Shown here: positions 7,379 through 15,244 of the stretch, piece by piece
Numbering within the stretch: the stretch's first letter is position 1
Layout of the letters: every line of letters starts with the position of its first letter
Assembly (NCBI RefSeq): GCF_003131205.1
Contig: NZ_QFFY01000009.1
Span: forward strand, 1 to 64,000
Source: Occallatibacter savannae
GTDB taxonomy: Bacteria; Acidobacteriota; Terriglobia; Terriglobales; Acidobacteriaceae
Length of the DNA stretch: 64,000 nt
Direction of reading: 5' to 3'
Notes under the pieces: model-generated
The model's database searches: none
Told to the model about the DNA's origin: nothing
What the model saw: the letters and a program-made list of their open reading frames with translations, nothing else
Program-made: the position numbers and the translations under genes

Positions 7379-7927
7379 ATGGCAGCAAGGCTGAGAGACA
7401 AGTACAACAAGGAAATCAAGCAGGCTCTGAAGAAGGAGCTCAGCATCGAGAACGCCATGGCGGTTCCGAAGCTCGAGAAGATCGTCATCAATATGGGCCT
7501 GGGCGAAGCGACGCAGAACAACAAGCTGCTCGATCCTCTGGTGAACGACCTGACGCAGATCACCGGGCAGAAGCCGGTGACGACCAAGGCGAAGAAGTCG
7601 ATTGCGGCGTTCAAGGTGCGTGCAGGCATGTCGATCGGGGCGATGGTGACGCTGCGTCACGACAAGGCATACGAATTTCTGGATCGCCTGATTTCGACGG
7701 CGCTGCCGCGCGTTCGCGATTTCCGTGGAGTATCGACGAAGAGTTTTGACGGGCGCGGCAACTACACGCTCGGACTGCGCGACCAGCTGATCTTCCCGGA
7801 GATCGATTACTCGAAGGTGGAGAAGCTGAAGGGCATGAACATCACGATCGTGACCACGGCGAAGGACGACAACTCGGCGCGTGCGCTGTTGAAGGCCTTC
7901 GGCATGCCGTTCCGGCAGGGCGCGTAG
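7379..7927 (+). CDS. rplE: 50S ribosomal protein L5
   Basis: 182 aa. PKLEKIVINMGLGEA near residue 35, KPVTTKAKKSIAAFKVRAGMSIGAMVTLR, and VRDFRGVSTKSFDGRGNYTLGLRDQLIFPEIDY identify L5. It binds 5S rRNA and contacts P-site tRNA. The ATG at 7379 follows a GAAAGAGAGCAAAG purine stretch. Confidence 0.97.
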   Translation: MAARLRDKYNKEIKQALKKELSIENAMAVPKLEKIVINMGLGEATQNNKLLDPLVNDLTQITGQKPVTTKAKKSIAAFKVRAGMSIGAMVTLRHDKAYEFLDRLISTALPRVRDFRGVSTKSFDGRGNYTLGLRDQLIFPEIDYSKVEKLKGMNITIVTTAKDDNSARALLKAFGMPFRQGA

Positions 7928-7935
7928 AAAAGCAA

Positions 7936-8015
7936 GTTGTCAGTCACCAGTTCTCAGTTATCAGTCGTGCCGATTTGAACCGACTGAAGACTGAGAACTG
8001 AAAACTGAGAACTGA
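7936..8015. repeat. Heptad hairpin element 11 (NNTCAGT class), rplE-rpsN spacer
   Basis: Left: TGTCAGT CACCAGT TCTCAGT TATCAGT. Right: GACTGAA GACTGAG AACTGAA AACTGAG AACTGAT. Near-regular period 7 in both arms, with a loop of about 18 nt. Confidence 0.87.
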
Positions 8016-8028
8016 TTCTGAGGGATTT

Positions 8029-8214
8029 ATGGCAACGACTGCAAAGAGAGTGAAGGACGCGCGGAAGCCGAAGTTCAGCTCCCGCAAACACAACCGGTGC
8101 AAGCTCTGCGGGCGTCCGCGGGCGTATCTGCGGAAGTTCGGCATCTGCCGTCTCTGTTTCCGCGGATTGGCGCTCAAGGGAGAGATCCCCGGCGTTGTGA
8201 AGTCGAGCTGGTAA
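8029..8214 (+). CDS. rpsN: 30S ribosomal protein S14, zinc-binding (type Z)
   Basis: 61 aa, the short zinc-dependent S14 form. The Cys quartet is C24-x2-C27 and C40-x2-C43 (CKLCGRPRAYLRKFGICRLC), followed by the usual FRGLALKGEIPGVVKSSW ending. It sits in the 30S head. The upstream SD is GAGGGATTT. The zinc form predicts a zinc-sufficient lifestyle, or a paralogue elsewhere. Confidence 0.97.
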   Translation: MATTAKRVKDARKPKFSSRKHNRCKLCGRPRAYLRKFGICRLCFRGLALKGEIPGVVKSSW

Positions 8215-8220
8215 GAAGGA

Positions 8221-8333
8221 CAGTTGCCAGTCTTCAGTTGTCAGTTCTCAGTTGAAGCATGGAGAGAACTGGCAGGACAGGTCGAGCGGAAGTTCGATCT
8301 GAAAGCTGAAAACTGGTGACTGAAAACTGGCAG
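8221..8333. repeat. Heptad hairpin element 12 (NNTCAGT class), rpsN-rpsH spacer
   Basis: Left: TGCCAGT CTTCAGT TGTCAGT TCTCAGT. Right: GAAAGCT GAAAACT GGTGACT GAAAACT GGCAG. A stray inner AACTGGCAGGAC lies in the loop. Confidence 0.84.
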
Positions 8334-8401
8334 TACACATTTCCGCTGGTTCTCCTGATCGAAGGTGAGGCCGGGAGCGAACGGGGAATGAAGGAGAAGG
8401 A

Positions 8402-8797
8402 ATGAGTCTGAGTGACCCAGTAGCAGATTTTCTGGCGCGGATCCGGAACGCGATCCGGGCGCGTCATCAGAAGCTGGATGTTCCGGCTTCGAAGCTGAAG
8501 ACCGAGATTGCCCGCATTCTCAAGGAAGAGGGCTACATTTCGAACTACAAGACGCAAGACGAGGATGGCAAGGCGATCCTCCGCGTGTACCTGAAGTACG
8601 GCGGAAGTGAATCGGCCATTCGGGACCTGGCGCGGATTTCGCGTCCCGGCTGCCGTGTGTATATCGGCCGCGACGAGATCAAGCGCGTGCAGGGCGGACT
8701 TGGTATTTCGATCATGACAACGCCCAAGGGCGTAATGACGGGCCGTCAGGCGCGCCGCGAGGGCGTGGGTGGCGAGCTGCTTTGCGAAGTTTGGTAA
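8402..8797 (+). CDS. rpsH: 30S ribosomal protein S8
   Basis: 131 aa. SDPVADFLARIRNAIRARH at the start and the end GISIMTTPKGVMTGRQARREGVGGELLCEVW are diagnostic. S8 binds the central domain of 16S rRNA and in E. coli represses the spc operon. A strong AAGGAGAAGG SD precedes the ATG. Confidence 0.98.
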   Translation: MSLSDPVADFLARIRNAIRARHQKLDVPASKLKTEIARILKEEGYISNYKTQDEDGKAILRVYLKYGGSESAIRDLARISRPGCRVYIGRDEIKRVQGGLGISIMTTPKGVMTGRQARREGVGGELLCEVW

Positions 8798-8800
8798 GCA

Positions 8801-8888
8801 GCCGGTAGCTTGGAGCCGGTAGCCAGTAGCTACTGAATGCTGCTGACCTGATTTTCAGCTACAAGCTACAGGCTACGAGCTATTGGCT
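8801..8888. repeat. Heptad hairpin element 13 (GCCGGTA class), rpsH-rplF spacer
   Basis: GCCGGTA GCTTGGA GCCGGTA GCCAGTA GCTA forms the left arm. The right arm is CAGCTAC AAGCTAC AGGCTAC GAGCTAT TGGC, with a loop of about 30 nt. Confidence 0.86.
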
Positions 8889-8955
8889 CAGTGCGGCTGC
8901 AGTGGAACGATGAGCTTCTCGTCGGGACTCGCAAGCCAACAAAGGATTGAATTCG

Positions 8956-9495
8956 ATGTCGCGTATTGGAAAGAAGCCGATCCCGCTGCCGGCGGGAGTG
9001 AAGTACAAGGTGGACGGCAACACGGTTCTCGTGGAAGGACCGAAGGGCAAGGTTTCCGCGCTGGTTGCGGACGGAGTTTCGCTCGAGACCAAGGACGGCC
9101 ACCTGCACGTGAACCGCTCCGGCGACGAGAAGGCCGCTGTTCATGGGCTGACCCGGGCTCTGGTGTTCAACGCGGTTCAGGGCGTGACCAAGGGCTGGAC
9201 CCGGGAGCTGGACATCGTCGGCATCGGCTACCGCGCTGAATTGAAGGGCAAGGGCACGGTGGTGTTCACGCTGGGCTACTCGCATCCGATTGAGTTTCCG
9301 CTGCCCACCGGTGTTGAAGTTGCCATCGATCCAAAGCAGACGCACCTGACGGTTTCGGGGATTGACCGCCAGAAGGTCGGGCAGGTTGCGGCCGATATGC
9401 GCTCCCTGCGTAAGCCCGATCCATACAAGAACAAGGGCGTGCGCTACTCGGACGAGAAGCTGAAGAAGAAGGCCGGCAAGACGGGAGCCAAGTAA
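8956..9495 (+). CDS. rplF: 50S ribosomal protein L6
   Basis: 179 aa from the ATG at 8956. A TTG three codons upstream is less likely. MSRIGKKPIPLPAGV, the two-domain L6 fold, and the C-terminal signature RKPDPYKNKGVRYSDEKLKKKAGK are visible. It contributes to the GTPase-associated region near the sarcin-ricin loop. Confidence 0.97.
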   Translation: MSRIGKKPIPLPAGVKYKVDGNTVLVEGPKGKVSALVADGVSLETKDGHLHVNRSGDEKAAVHGLTRALVFNAVQGVTKGWTRELDIVGIGYRAELKGKGTVVFTLGYSHPIEFPLPTGVEVAIDPKQTHLTVSGIDRQKVGQVAADMRSLRKPDPYKNKGVRYSDEKLKKKAGKTGAK

Positions 9496-9499
9496 TTCG

Positions 9500-9574
9500 A
9501 GTCATCAGTTTTCAGTTGTCAGTTTTCAGCCCGTCCGGAGCTACTGACAACTGATCGCTGGTAACTGAGAACTG
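9500..9574. repeat. Heptad hairpin element 14 (NNTCAGT class), rplF-rplR spacer
   Basis: Left: CATCAGT TTTCAGT TGTCAGT TTTCAG. Right: GACAACT GATCGCT GGTAACT GAGAACT G. The loop is about 17 nt. Confidence 0.85.
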
Positions 9575-9627
9575 TTTTAAACCGAACGGGACCGTAAGGC
9601 GGTTCCGCTGATAGGAAAGAGACGAAG

Positions 9628-9984
9628 ATGATTACCCAGACCAAGAGAAACGAGATTCGCAAGCGGATTCACACGCGTATTCGCGAGAAGCTTGCGGGGA
9701 CGACGGAGCGGCCGCGGCTGAACGTGTTCCGTTCGCTGAACCACATCTACGCGCAGGTGATCGACGACCAGAAGGGCGAGACGATCGCGGCGGCATCGAG
9801 CCTGCAACTGAAGCTGAAGAGCGGTGGAAACGTTGCGGCAGCCAAGGAGATCGGCAAGGCGATCGCGGAGAAGGCCAAGGAAAAAGGCGTCAAGAAGGTG
9901 GTCTTCGATCGCGGCGGCTTCCTGTATCACGGGCGTGTGAAGGCGCTGGCCGATGCGGCGCGTGAAGCAGGGCTTGAGTTCTAG
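9628..9984 (+). CDS. rplR: 50S ribosomal protein L18
   Basis: 118 aa. It opens ITQTKRNEIRKRIHTRIREKLAGT, then RPRLNVFRSLNHIYAQVIDD, and ends VVFDRGGFLYHGRVKALADAAREAGLEF, all standard L18 features. L18 brings 5S rRNA into the central protuberance with L5. The SD is GGAAAGAGACGAAG. Confidence 0.97.
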   Translation: MITQTKRNEIRKRIHTRIREKLAGTTERPRLNVFRSLNHIYAQVIDDQKGETIAAASSLQLKLKSGGNVAAAKEIGKAIAEKAKEKGVKKVVFDRGGFLYHGRVKALADAAREAGLEF

Positions 9985-9985
9985 A

Positions 9986-10066
9986 AGCAGCTGTCAGCCG
10001 TCAGCTATCAGCTTTCAGCTGGGCGTGCTGGAATGAGACCGGCTGAAGGCTGAAAGCTAAGAGCTT
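9986..10066. repeat. Heptad hairpin element 15 (CAGCYRT class), rplR-rpsE spacer
   Basis: Left: CAGCTGT CAGCCGT CAGCTAT CAGCTTT CAGCT. Right: CGGCTGA AGGCTGA AAGCTAA GAGCT. The loop is about 23 nt. Confidence 0.86.
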
Positions 10067-10085
10067 TGGAAAACGAGAGAGAATC

Positions 10086-10592
10086 ATGAATCTAGCAAAG
10101 AAACTCGATGCCAACCAGTACAACCTGAAGGATCAGGTGGTTTCGATCAACCGCGTGACCAAGGTGGTGAAGGGCGGCAAGAACATGTCGTTTGCCGCGC
10201 TGGTGGTGGTGGGCGATGCCGCTTCGGGTGTGGTGGGCTACGGATCGGGCAAGGCGAAGGAAGTTCCCCAGGCGATTCGCAAGGGAATTGAGGCGGCCAA
10301 GAAGAACCTCGTGAAGGTAAACCTGACCGATACCTCAATTCCGCACCAGGTGCTCGGCCGTTTCGGCTCCGGACACGTGCTGCTGAAGCCGGCTCCGGAA
10401 GGAACGGGAGTGATTGCCGGCGGCGCGGTGCGCGCGGTGATGACTTCGGCCGGAGTGCAGAATGTGCTGACCAAGAGCCTGGGAACAGCGAACCCCCATA
10501 ACGTCATCAAGGCGACATTCGATGCTCTGGTGCAGCTGCGTGACAAGAGTGACGTTGCGAGCGCACGCGGCAAGCAGGTTGAGGAGCTTTAA
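10086..10592 (+). CDS. rpsE: 30S ribosomal protein S5
   Basis: 168 aa. The double-stranded-RNA-binding-like N-domain (DQVVSINRVTKVVKGGKNMSFAALVVVGD) is followed by the GSGKAKEVPQAIRKGIEAAKKNL block. The LKPAPEGTGVIAGGAVRAVMTSAGVQNVLTKSLGTANPHNV block completes the match to S5. It helps shape the mRNA entry site and decoding fidelity. The rpmD start lies 2 nt after its stop, so no repeat is found there. Confidence 0.98.
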   Translation: MNLAKKLDANQYNLKDQVVSINRVTKVVKGGKNMSFAALVVVGDAASGVVGYGSGKAKEVPQAIRKGIEAAKKNLVKVNLTDTSIPHQVLGRFGSGHVLLKPAPEGTGVIAGGAVRAVMTSAGVQNVLTKSLGTANPHNVIKATFDALVQLRDKSDVASARGKQVEEL

Positions 10593-10594
10593 TC

Positions 10595-10783
10595 ATGGCC
10601 GAGCAGAAGAAAATCAAGATCCAGTACTATCGCTCGGCCATCTCGACGCCGGTGAAGCACAAGCTGGTGATCAAAGGGCTGGGATTCACGCGGCTGAACC
10701 AGATCGTGGAGCGCGTGGACAACGAGTCAGTGCGTGGCATGGTGAAGGCTGTGCCGCACCTGGTGAGAATTTTAGAAAGCTAG
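10595..10783 (+). CDS. rpmD: 50S ribosomal protein L30
   Basis: 62 aa. KIQYYRSAISTPVKHKLVIKGLGFTRLNQIVE followed by RGMVKAVPHLVRI is the normal ferredoxin-like L30. It is positioned 2 nt after rpsE, with its SD inside the end of rpsE (GAGGAGC), so translation is probably coupled. Confidence 0.95.
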   Translation: MAEQKKIKIQYYRSAISTPVKHKLVIKGLGFTRLNQIVERVDNESVRGMVKAVPHLVRILES

Positions 10784-10853
10784 TTTTCAGTTACCAGTCA
10801 CCAGTCTCGAGTAGTGATCACTGGGGGCTGACAACTGGAGACTGGTAACTCAG
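10784..10853. repeat. Heptad hairpin element 16 (NNCCAGT class), rpmD-rplO spacer
   Basis: Left: TTTCAGT TACCAGT CACCAGT CTCGAGT. Right: GGGGGCT GACAACT GGAGACT GGTAACT CAG. The loop is about 14 nt. Confidence 0.85.
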
Positions 10854-10907
10854 ATCAACGCGAGTCGGTTGGCGCAAAGCCGATCGGCGTTATGGAGCGA
10901 GGACATC

Positions 10908-11369
10908 ATGGCAAAGAATCTTTCGAATCTGCGTGCGCCGAAGAATGCGAACACCGGGCGCAAGCGCGTGGGCCGGGGTATGGGATCCGGCATGGGCAAG
11001 ACCTCAACCCGCGGCCACAAGGGCCAGGGATCGCGTTCAGGCTTCAGCCTGATGCGCGGCTTTGAGGGCGGCCAAATGCCTCTGCACCGGCGGCTTCCGA
11101 AGCGCGGCTTCAACAACATCTTTCGCACCGAGTACACGGTGGTCAATCTGGACCGCCTGGCGGAGCTCTCCGTTGAGGAGATCGCGCTTGAGGATTACAA
11201 GAAGCTGGGGCTGGTTTCGAGCAAGAACGCGCTGGTCAAGGTGCTGGGCTCGGGCGAGCTCAAGTCGGCGATCACGGTGCATGCCCACAAGTTTTCGAAG
11301 TCGGCCATCGAGAAGATCGAGAAGGCCGGCGGCAAGGCTGTGGTGGCAGGAGCTCCGGCGGCAGCGTAA
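10908..11369 (+). CDS. rplO: 50S ribosomal protein L15
   Basis: 153 aa from the ATG at 10908 (SD GGAGCGAGGA). The Gly/Arg-rich N-terminus RKRVGRGMGSGMGKTSTRGHKGQGSRSG and the EGGQMPLHRRLPKRGF segment are hallmark L15 features. It is a late-assembly 50S protein. The dispersed CCCAGGTCTC hairpin element lies 11 nt after the stop, before secY. Confidence 0.97.
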   Translation: MAKNLSNLRAPKNANTGRKRVGRGMGSGMGKTSTRGHKGQGSRSGFSLMRGFEGGQMPLHRRLPKRGFNNIFRTEYTVVNLDRLAELSVEEIALEDYKKLGLVSSKNALVKVLGSGELKSAITVHAHKFSKSAIEKIEKAGGKAVVAGAPAAA

Positions 11370-11377
11370 AGGTTCTT

Positions 11378-11412
11378 GATCCCAGGTCTCAGAATCGAGA
11401 CCTGGGGCACCC
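11378..11412 (+). repeat. Dispersed palindromic element, copy 1 (ATCCCAGGTCTC... unit)
   Basis: A perfect 10-bp stem, CCCAGGTCTC / GAGACCTGGG, encloses the loop AGAATC and is followed by GCACCC. The same unit of about 34 bp recurs at 33994-34027 and, inverted, near 60628-60661. It lies just 3' of rplO and could form an RNA hairpin, but no U-tract follows, so it is not a classic terminator. Confidence 0.9.
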
Positions 11413-11592
11413 GTTGTGCGGGGTGAGGTGACGCCTCTAAGCTGTGTCCGGGAACACCGCCAAGCTGGTTTCCAGCCTGACAAGATCGAAGTTCAGGGTT
11501 CCGGCGCAGATTCAGCGACAGGCAGCCTCAATCGCGCATACACTGATTGGGTAAGTCACGCGGGCGGTCTCGCCTGAAGCGGAAAACCAGAC

Positions 11593-12978
11593 ATGCTTGA
11601 GAAGTTCGCAAATATCTTCCGGATCCCTGACCTGCGCAAGCGGGTGCTGTTCACCCTTGGCATTCTCGCCGTCTACCGCCTGGGTGCGTTCATCCCCACG
11701 CCCGGTATCGACACGGCACGGCTGGCCAGCCTCTTCAACATGCAGAACGGTTCGGCCCTGGGTCTCCTCGACCTGTTCGGCGGCGGTAACCTGCGCAGGA
11801 TGACGATCTTCGCCCTGGGCATCATGCCGTACATCACGGCGTCGATCATCTTCCAGCTGCTGACGGTGGTGTATGAGCCGCTGGCCCGCATTCAGAAAGA
11901 AGGCGAGCTGGGGCGGCGGAAGATCACGCAATGGACGCGGTACATGACAATTGTTCTGGCGGCTCTGCAGGCGATCGGCATCGCAGCCGTGCTGACCAAG
12001 AGCGGTCTTGTGCTCCACCCCGGAATCGGCTTCGTGCTGATGACGGTGCTGACGCTGACGACGGGTTCGGGCTTCATCATGTGGCTGGGCGAGCAGATCA
12101 CGGATCGAGGCATCGGCAACGGAATGAGCCTGCTCATTTTCGCCGGCATTATCGCCGGTCTGCCGCGCGGCATCGTCGAACTCGTGCAGAAGGTGCAGAC
12201 CAGTGCGTGGGGATCCCTCACGATCTTCGTTGTGCTCCTGATTGTGGTCGGCATGATCGGCGTGGTCGCGTTCATTGTGTTCGTGGAGCGGTCTGAGCGC
12301 CGGATCCCGATCCAGAGCGCCCGGCGCATCGTGGGCCGCCGCATGATGGGAGGCTCGTCGAGCCATCTGCCGCTGAAGGTAAATTCGGGCGGCGTCATGC
12401 CCATTATTTTTGCCAGCTCAATTCTGTCCGCTCCCTTGCTGTTCGGACAGGTGGAGTGGGTTCAGAACAACCGGTTCTTCCAGCCGATCATTCAGGCGCT
12501 GGGACCGGGGATGCCTTGGTATGTGTTCCTGAACGCTCTGGCGATCGTGTTCTTCGCCTATTTCTACGTTTCGATCGTGATGAAGCCGGACGATATCGCG
12601 GACAATTTCCGCAAGTCGGGATCCTTTATTCCCGGGATCCGGCCGGGCAAGCGCACTTCGGACTTCATCAACGACATCCTCACCCGCATTACGCTGGTTG
12701 GGGCGGTATATCTGATTCTGATCCAGATGGTCCCGACGTTCATGATCTCGGGCATTCGGCTGGACAGGCTCTGGCTGGTGGGCAGATTGTTTGAGAACCT
12801 GCCATCAGCATTCACGCACGGTTTGGGGGTCAATTTCTACTTTGGCGGCACGTCGCTGCTGATCGTAGTGGGTGTCGCCATGGACACTGTCAACCAGATC
12901 GAATCGCAGCTGATCATGCGCCATTATGACGGCTTTTCCCCGCGTTCCGGTCGTATACGCGGAAGGAAAACCTGGTAA
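11593..12978 (+). CDS. secY: Protein translocase subunit SecY
   Basis: 461 aa inner-membrane channel with about ten hydrophobic segments. RVLFTLGILAVYRLGAFIPTPGID opens TM1. The GLLDLFGGGNLRRMTIFALGIMPYITASII region carries the plug. The cytoplasmic loop ERSERRIPIQSARR and the C-terminal RTSDFINDILTRITLVGAVYL block are conserved. With SecE and SecG it exports unfolded proteins. It is immediately followed by adk. Confidence 0.97.
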   Translation: MLEKFANIFRIPDLRKRVLFTLGILAVYRLGAFIPTPGIDTARLASLFNMQNGSALGLLDLFGGGNLRRMTIFALGIMPYITASIIFQLLTVVYEPLARIQKEGELGRRKITQWTRYMTIVLAALQAIGIAAVLTKSGLVLHPGIGFVLMTVLTLTTGSGFIMWLGEQITDRGIGNGMSLLIFAGIIAGLPRGIVELVQKVQTSAWGSLTIFVVLLIVVGMIGVVAFIVFVERSERRIPIQSARRIVGRRMMGGSSSHLPLKVNSGGVMPIIFASSILSAPLLFGQVEWVQNNRFFQPIIQALGPGMPWYVFLNALAIVFFAYFYVSIVMKPDDIADNFRKSGSFIPGIRPGKRTSDFINDILTRITLVGAVYLILIQMVPTFMISGIRLDRLWLVGRLFENLPSAFTHGLGVNFYFGGTSLLIVVGVAMDTVNQIESQLIMRHYDGFSPRSGRIRGRKTW

Positions 12979-13056
12979 ATGCCATCGACTGCAAGTGTTG
13001 AGAGCGCATCTGGAAGTACGGAAAGTGACATAGAAGGAGAACGAAGGTCGGCAAGG

Positions 13057-13740
13057 ATGATCGCTCCCGGACCGATTCTCCTGTTGGGTGCACCGGGCGT
13101 AGGGAAGGGCACTCAGGCGAAGGAACTGGTTCGACTCTGGGGAATTCCCCAGATTTCGACCGGGGATATCCTTCGCGCGAACGTAGCCCAGGGGACTGCC
13201 CTGGGTAAGACAGCCAAGGGGATTATGCACCGAGGAGAACTGGTGCCGGATTCTCTGGTAAACGAGATGGTGGCGGTAAGGCTCCAGGAGCCGGATACGG
13301 CCAGGGGCTACATTCTGGACGGTTTCCCGAGGACATTGGCGCAGGCGCACTGGCTGGATGGCCGACTGGCGGCGACGGCGTGCTGCGAACCTGCGCAAAG
13401 CCTGCCTCTGGTTGCTGTGAGTATCCAAGTGGACTATAATCAGTTACTGCGCCGCATTTCGGGGCGCAGGAACTGCCCAGTCTGCCAGACCATCTACAAC
13501 ATCTATTCGAAGCCGCCCCAGCGGGCCGGTTTTTGTGATGTAGAGGGTGCGGCACTGACCCAGCGAGCCGATGATACGGAGAAGGCGTTCGCGGAGCGCA
13601 TGCGCGCTTACGCTGCTCAAACCACTCCAGTTATCGAGCACTACCGCGAACTGGGAAGATTCACGGAAGTTAGTGGAGATGGGCCAATCGCCGTGGTTGC
13701 GGCAGGAATTGTGAAAGCCGTTGAGCGGCTGCGCGAGTAG
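13057..13740 (+). CDS. adk: Adenylate kinase
   Basis: 227 aa from the ATG at 13057. An in-frame ATG directly after secY (12979) would add 26 polar residues before the P-loop. The later start is preferred because it matches the family N-terminus, and AAGG lies just upstream. The P-loop GAPGVGKGT is at residues 11-19, with STGDILR and DGFPRTLAQA following. The LID domain has C-x2-C and a later C-D pair, suggesting a zinc-type LID with Asp as fourth ligand. It converts ATP + AMP to 2 ADP. Confidence 0.95.
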   Translation: MIAPGPILLLGAPGVGKGTQAKELVRLWGIPQISTGDILRANVAQGTALGKTAKGIMHRGELVPDSLVNEMVAVRLQEPDTARGYILDGFPRTLAQAHWLDGRLAATACCEPAQSLPLVAVSIQVDYNQLLRRISGRRNCPVCQTIYNIYSKPPQRAGFCDVEGAALTQRADDTEKAFAERMRAYAAQTTPVIEHYRELGRFTEVSGDGPIAVVAAGIVKAVERLRE

Positions 13741-13776
13741 CGCAGTGCGCGAACGGGATTTTGTGCGTTAGTGGCG

Positions 13777-13863
13777 AGTTGCCAGCTACCAGTCCCCAGT
13801 TGCCAGTCGCCCCTGGCTCGAACTAATCAACTGGAGACTGGCAACTGGAGACTGAGGACTGAT
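13777..13863. repeat. Heptad hairpin element 17 (NNCCAGT class), adk-map spacer
   Basis: Left: TGCCAGC TACCAGT CCCCAGT TGCCAGT. Right: ACTGGAG ACTGGCA ACTGGAG ACTGAGG ACTGAT. It is among the most regular copies. The last unit supplies a GAGGA ribosome-binding sequence for map. Confidence 0.88.
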
Positions 13864-14616
13864 TTGGCTGTCGTTCTGAAATCGTCGCAGGAGATCGAGA
13901 AGATGCGCCGCGCAGGCAAGGTGGTCCGCGAGGTGCTCGAACTGGTGCGCGGCCATGTAAAGCCTGGCGCGACCACGCTGGACCTTGAGACGGTGGCTGA
14001 GGCGAAGATTAAGGAACTCGGAGCCAAGCCGGCGTTCAAGGGATACCACGGTTTCCCCTGTGTGCTTTGCACCTCGATCAATCAAGAGGTGGTGCACGGG
14101 ATTCCATCGAAAAAGCGCGTCCTCAAAGAGGGCGACATCGTTTCGGTGGATTGCGGGGCGATCGTGGATGGCTACTATGGCGATGCCGCGATTACGGTTC
14201 CGGTAGGCGAGAAGATTGCGCCCGACACGGTGAGACTGCTGGCCGCGACAGAGAAGTCGCTGTATGCGGGGATTGCCGCGGTGAAGCCGGGAGCGACGCT
14301 GGGCGATATAGGTGCGGCCGTGCAGGGTGTTGTCGAAGCCGAGGGGTTCTCGGTGGTACGGGATTTTGTCGGGCACGGCATTGGCAGTCACATGCACGAG
14401 GATCCGCAGGTGCCGAATTTCGGCGAGGCGGGATCGGGCATGCGGCTGAAGGCCGGTATGGTGATCGCCATTGAGCCCATGGTGAATGCCGGCAAGCCGG
14501 ATGTGCGCGTACTGCGCGACGGCTGGACGGCTGTGACGAACGACGGAAGCATGAGTGCTCATTTCGAGCACACGGTGGCTGTAACGGACACCGGAGCAAA
14601 GGTTCTGACTGAGTAG
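13864..14616 (+). CDS. map: Methionine aminopeptidase type I
   Basis: 250 aa from the TTG at 13864, which follows a GAGGA Shine-Dalgarno by 5 nt. The longer frame to 13771 is rejected because it translates repeat element 17. AVVLKSSQEIEKMRRAGKVV matches the MetAP N-terminus. The metal ligands are present: two Asp in DCGAIVDGYYGDAA, His in GHGIGSHMHE, and Glu in IEPMV and FEHTVAV. It removes initiator Met co-translationally. Confidence 0.95.
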   Translation: MAVVLKSSQEIEKMRRAGKVVREVLELVRGHVKPGATTLDLETVAEAKIKELGAKPAFKGYHGFPCVLCTSINQEVVHGIPSKKRVLKEGDIVSVDCGAIVDGYYGDAAITVPVGEKIAPDTVRLLAATEKSLYAGIAAVKPGATLGDIGAAVQGVVEAEGFSVVRDFVGHGIGSHMHEDPQVPNFGEAGSGMRLKAGMVIAIEPMVNAGKPDVRVLRDGWTAVTNDGSMSAHFEHTVAVTDTGAKVLTE

Positions 14617-14676
14617 TTGAGCTAGAGACTCAGTCCAAAGCGCAAGAGTGCGTGAGCACTCAGAAGTGGATACAGT

Positions 14677-14895
14677 TTGTCGAAGGAAGACGCGATTGAG
14701 GTCATGGCAACGGTCGTTGAGACGTTGCCGAACGCTATGTTCAAGGTGAAGCTCGAGACGAACCACGAGGTTCTGGCACACGTCTCGGGACGAATGCGCA
14801 AGAACTTCATCCGCATTTTGCCGGGTGACCGCGTGGCCGTTGAGCTGAGTCCGTACGACCTGAACCGTGGACGGATTGTGTACAGATACAAATAG
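14677..14895 (+). CDS. infA: Translation initiation factor IF-1
   Basis: 72 aa, exactly family length. It uses a TTG start (SKEDAIEVMATVVETLPNAMFKVKLETNHEVLAHVSGRMRKN), continuing to the typical ending RIVYRYK. It has an S1-like OB fold and binds the 30S A site with IF-2 and IF-3. Its place between map and rpmJ is the standard order. The TTG start may keep expression modest. Confidence 0.97.
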   Translation: MSKEDAIEVMATVVETLPNAMFKVKLETNHEVLAHVSGRMRKNFIRILPGDRVAVELSPYDLNRGRIVYRYK

Positions 14896-14973
14896 CCGTC
14901 AGCTGTCAGCTATCAGCTGGTGTCACCAGCACGATAGCAAAACTGAGAGCTGAAGGCTGAAAGCTGTTAGCTT
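14896..14973. repeat. Heptad hairpin element 18 (CAGCTRT class), infA-rpmJ spacer
   Basis: Left: CCGTCAGCTGTCAGCTATCA, then GCT. Right: GAGAGCT GAAGGCT GAAAGCT GTTAGCT. GGTGTCACC in the loop makes a small nested stem. Confidence 0.84.
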
Positions 14974-15023
14974 GATTTTCCCCCGCGTGGTCGTGAGGAT
15001 GCGCGGAGAAGGGCAGTAAAGCA

Positions 15024-15137
15024 ATGAAGGTCCGTGCATCAGTAAAGAAGATTTGCGTGAAGTGCAAGGTCATCAACCGCCGCGGGGTGGTTCGCGTGAT
15101 CTGCGAGAACGCAAAGCACAAGCAGCGCCAGGGCTAG
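15024..15137 (+). CDS. rpmJ: 50S ribosomal protein L36
   Basis: 37 aa, the usual L36 length. It opens MKVRASVKKICVKC and ends ICENAKHKQRQG. The Cys-x2-Cys ... Cys-x4-His pattern is the zinc-ribbon (C+) form. It follows an AGAAGGGCAGTAAAGCA leader. It lies between infA and rpsM as in most bacteria. Confidence 0.95.
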   Translation: MKVRASVKKICVKCKVINRRGVVRVICENAKHKQRQG

Positions 15138-15168
15138 TTGGGCCTGGCAGGGAGCGGGAACTTCGAAG

Positions 15169-15244
15169 GCTGGTAGCCCGGAGCCGGTAGCCAGTAGCTG
15201 AACTTTACGAAGCTACGAGCTGCAGGCTAAGAGCTACAGGCTGG
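15169..15244. repeat. Heptad hairpin element 19 (GCCGGTA class), rpmJ-rpsM spacer
   Basis: Left: GGCTGGTAGCCCGGAGCCGG, then TAGCCAGTAGCT. Right: GAAGCTACGAGCTGCAGGCT, then AAGAGCTACAGGCTGG. The loop is about 9 nt. Confidence 0.85.

Noticed and set aside
11378..11412. CCCAGGTCTC element as an intrinsic terminator of the spc operon
   Set aside because: The stem is strong but no T-tract follows, and an unrelated context and inverted copies elsewhere point to a dispersed repeat.
13771..13863. N-terminal extension of map
   Set aside because: The extra 31 codons translate repeat element 17 and do not match MetAP. The TTG at 13864 has a good SD and the family N-terminus.
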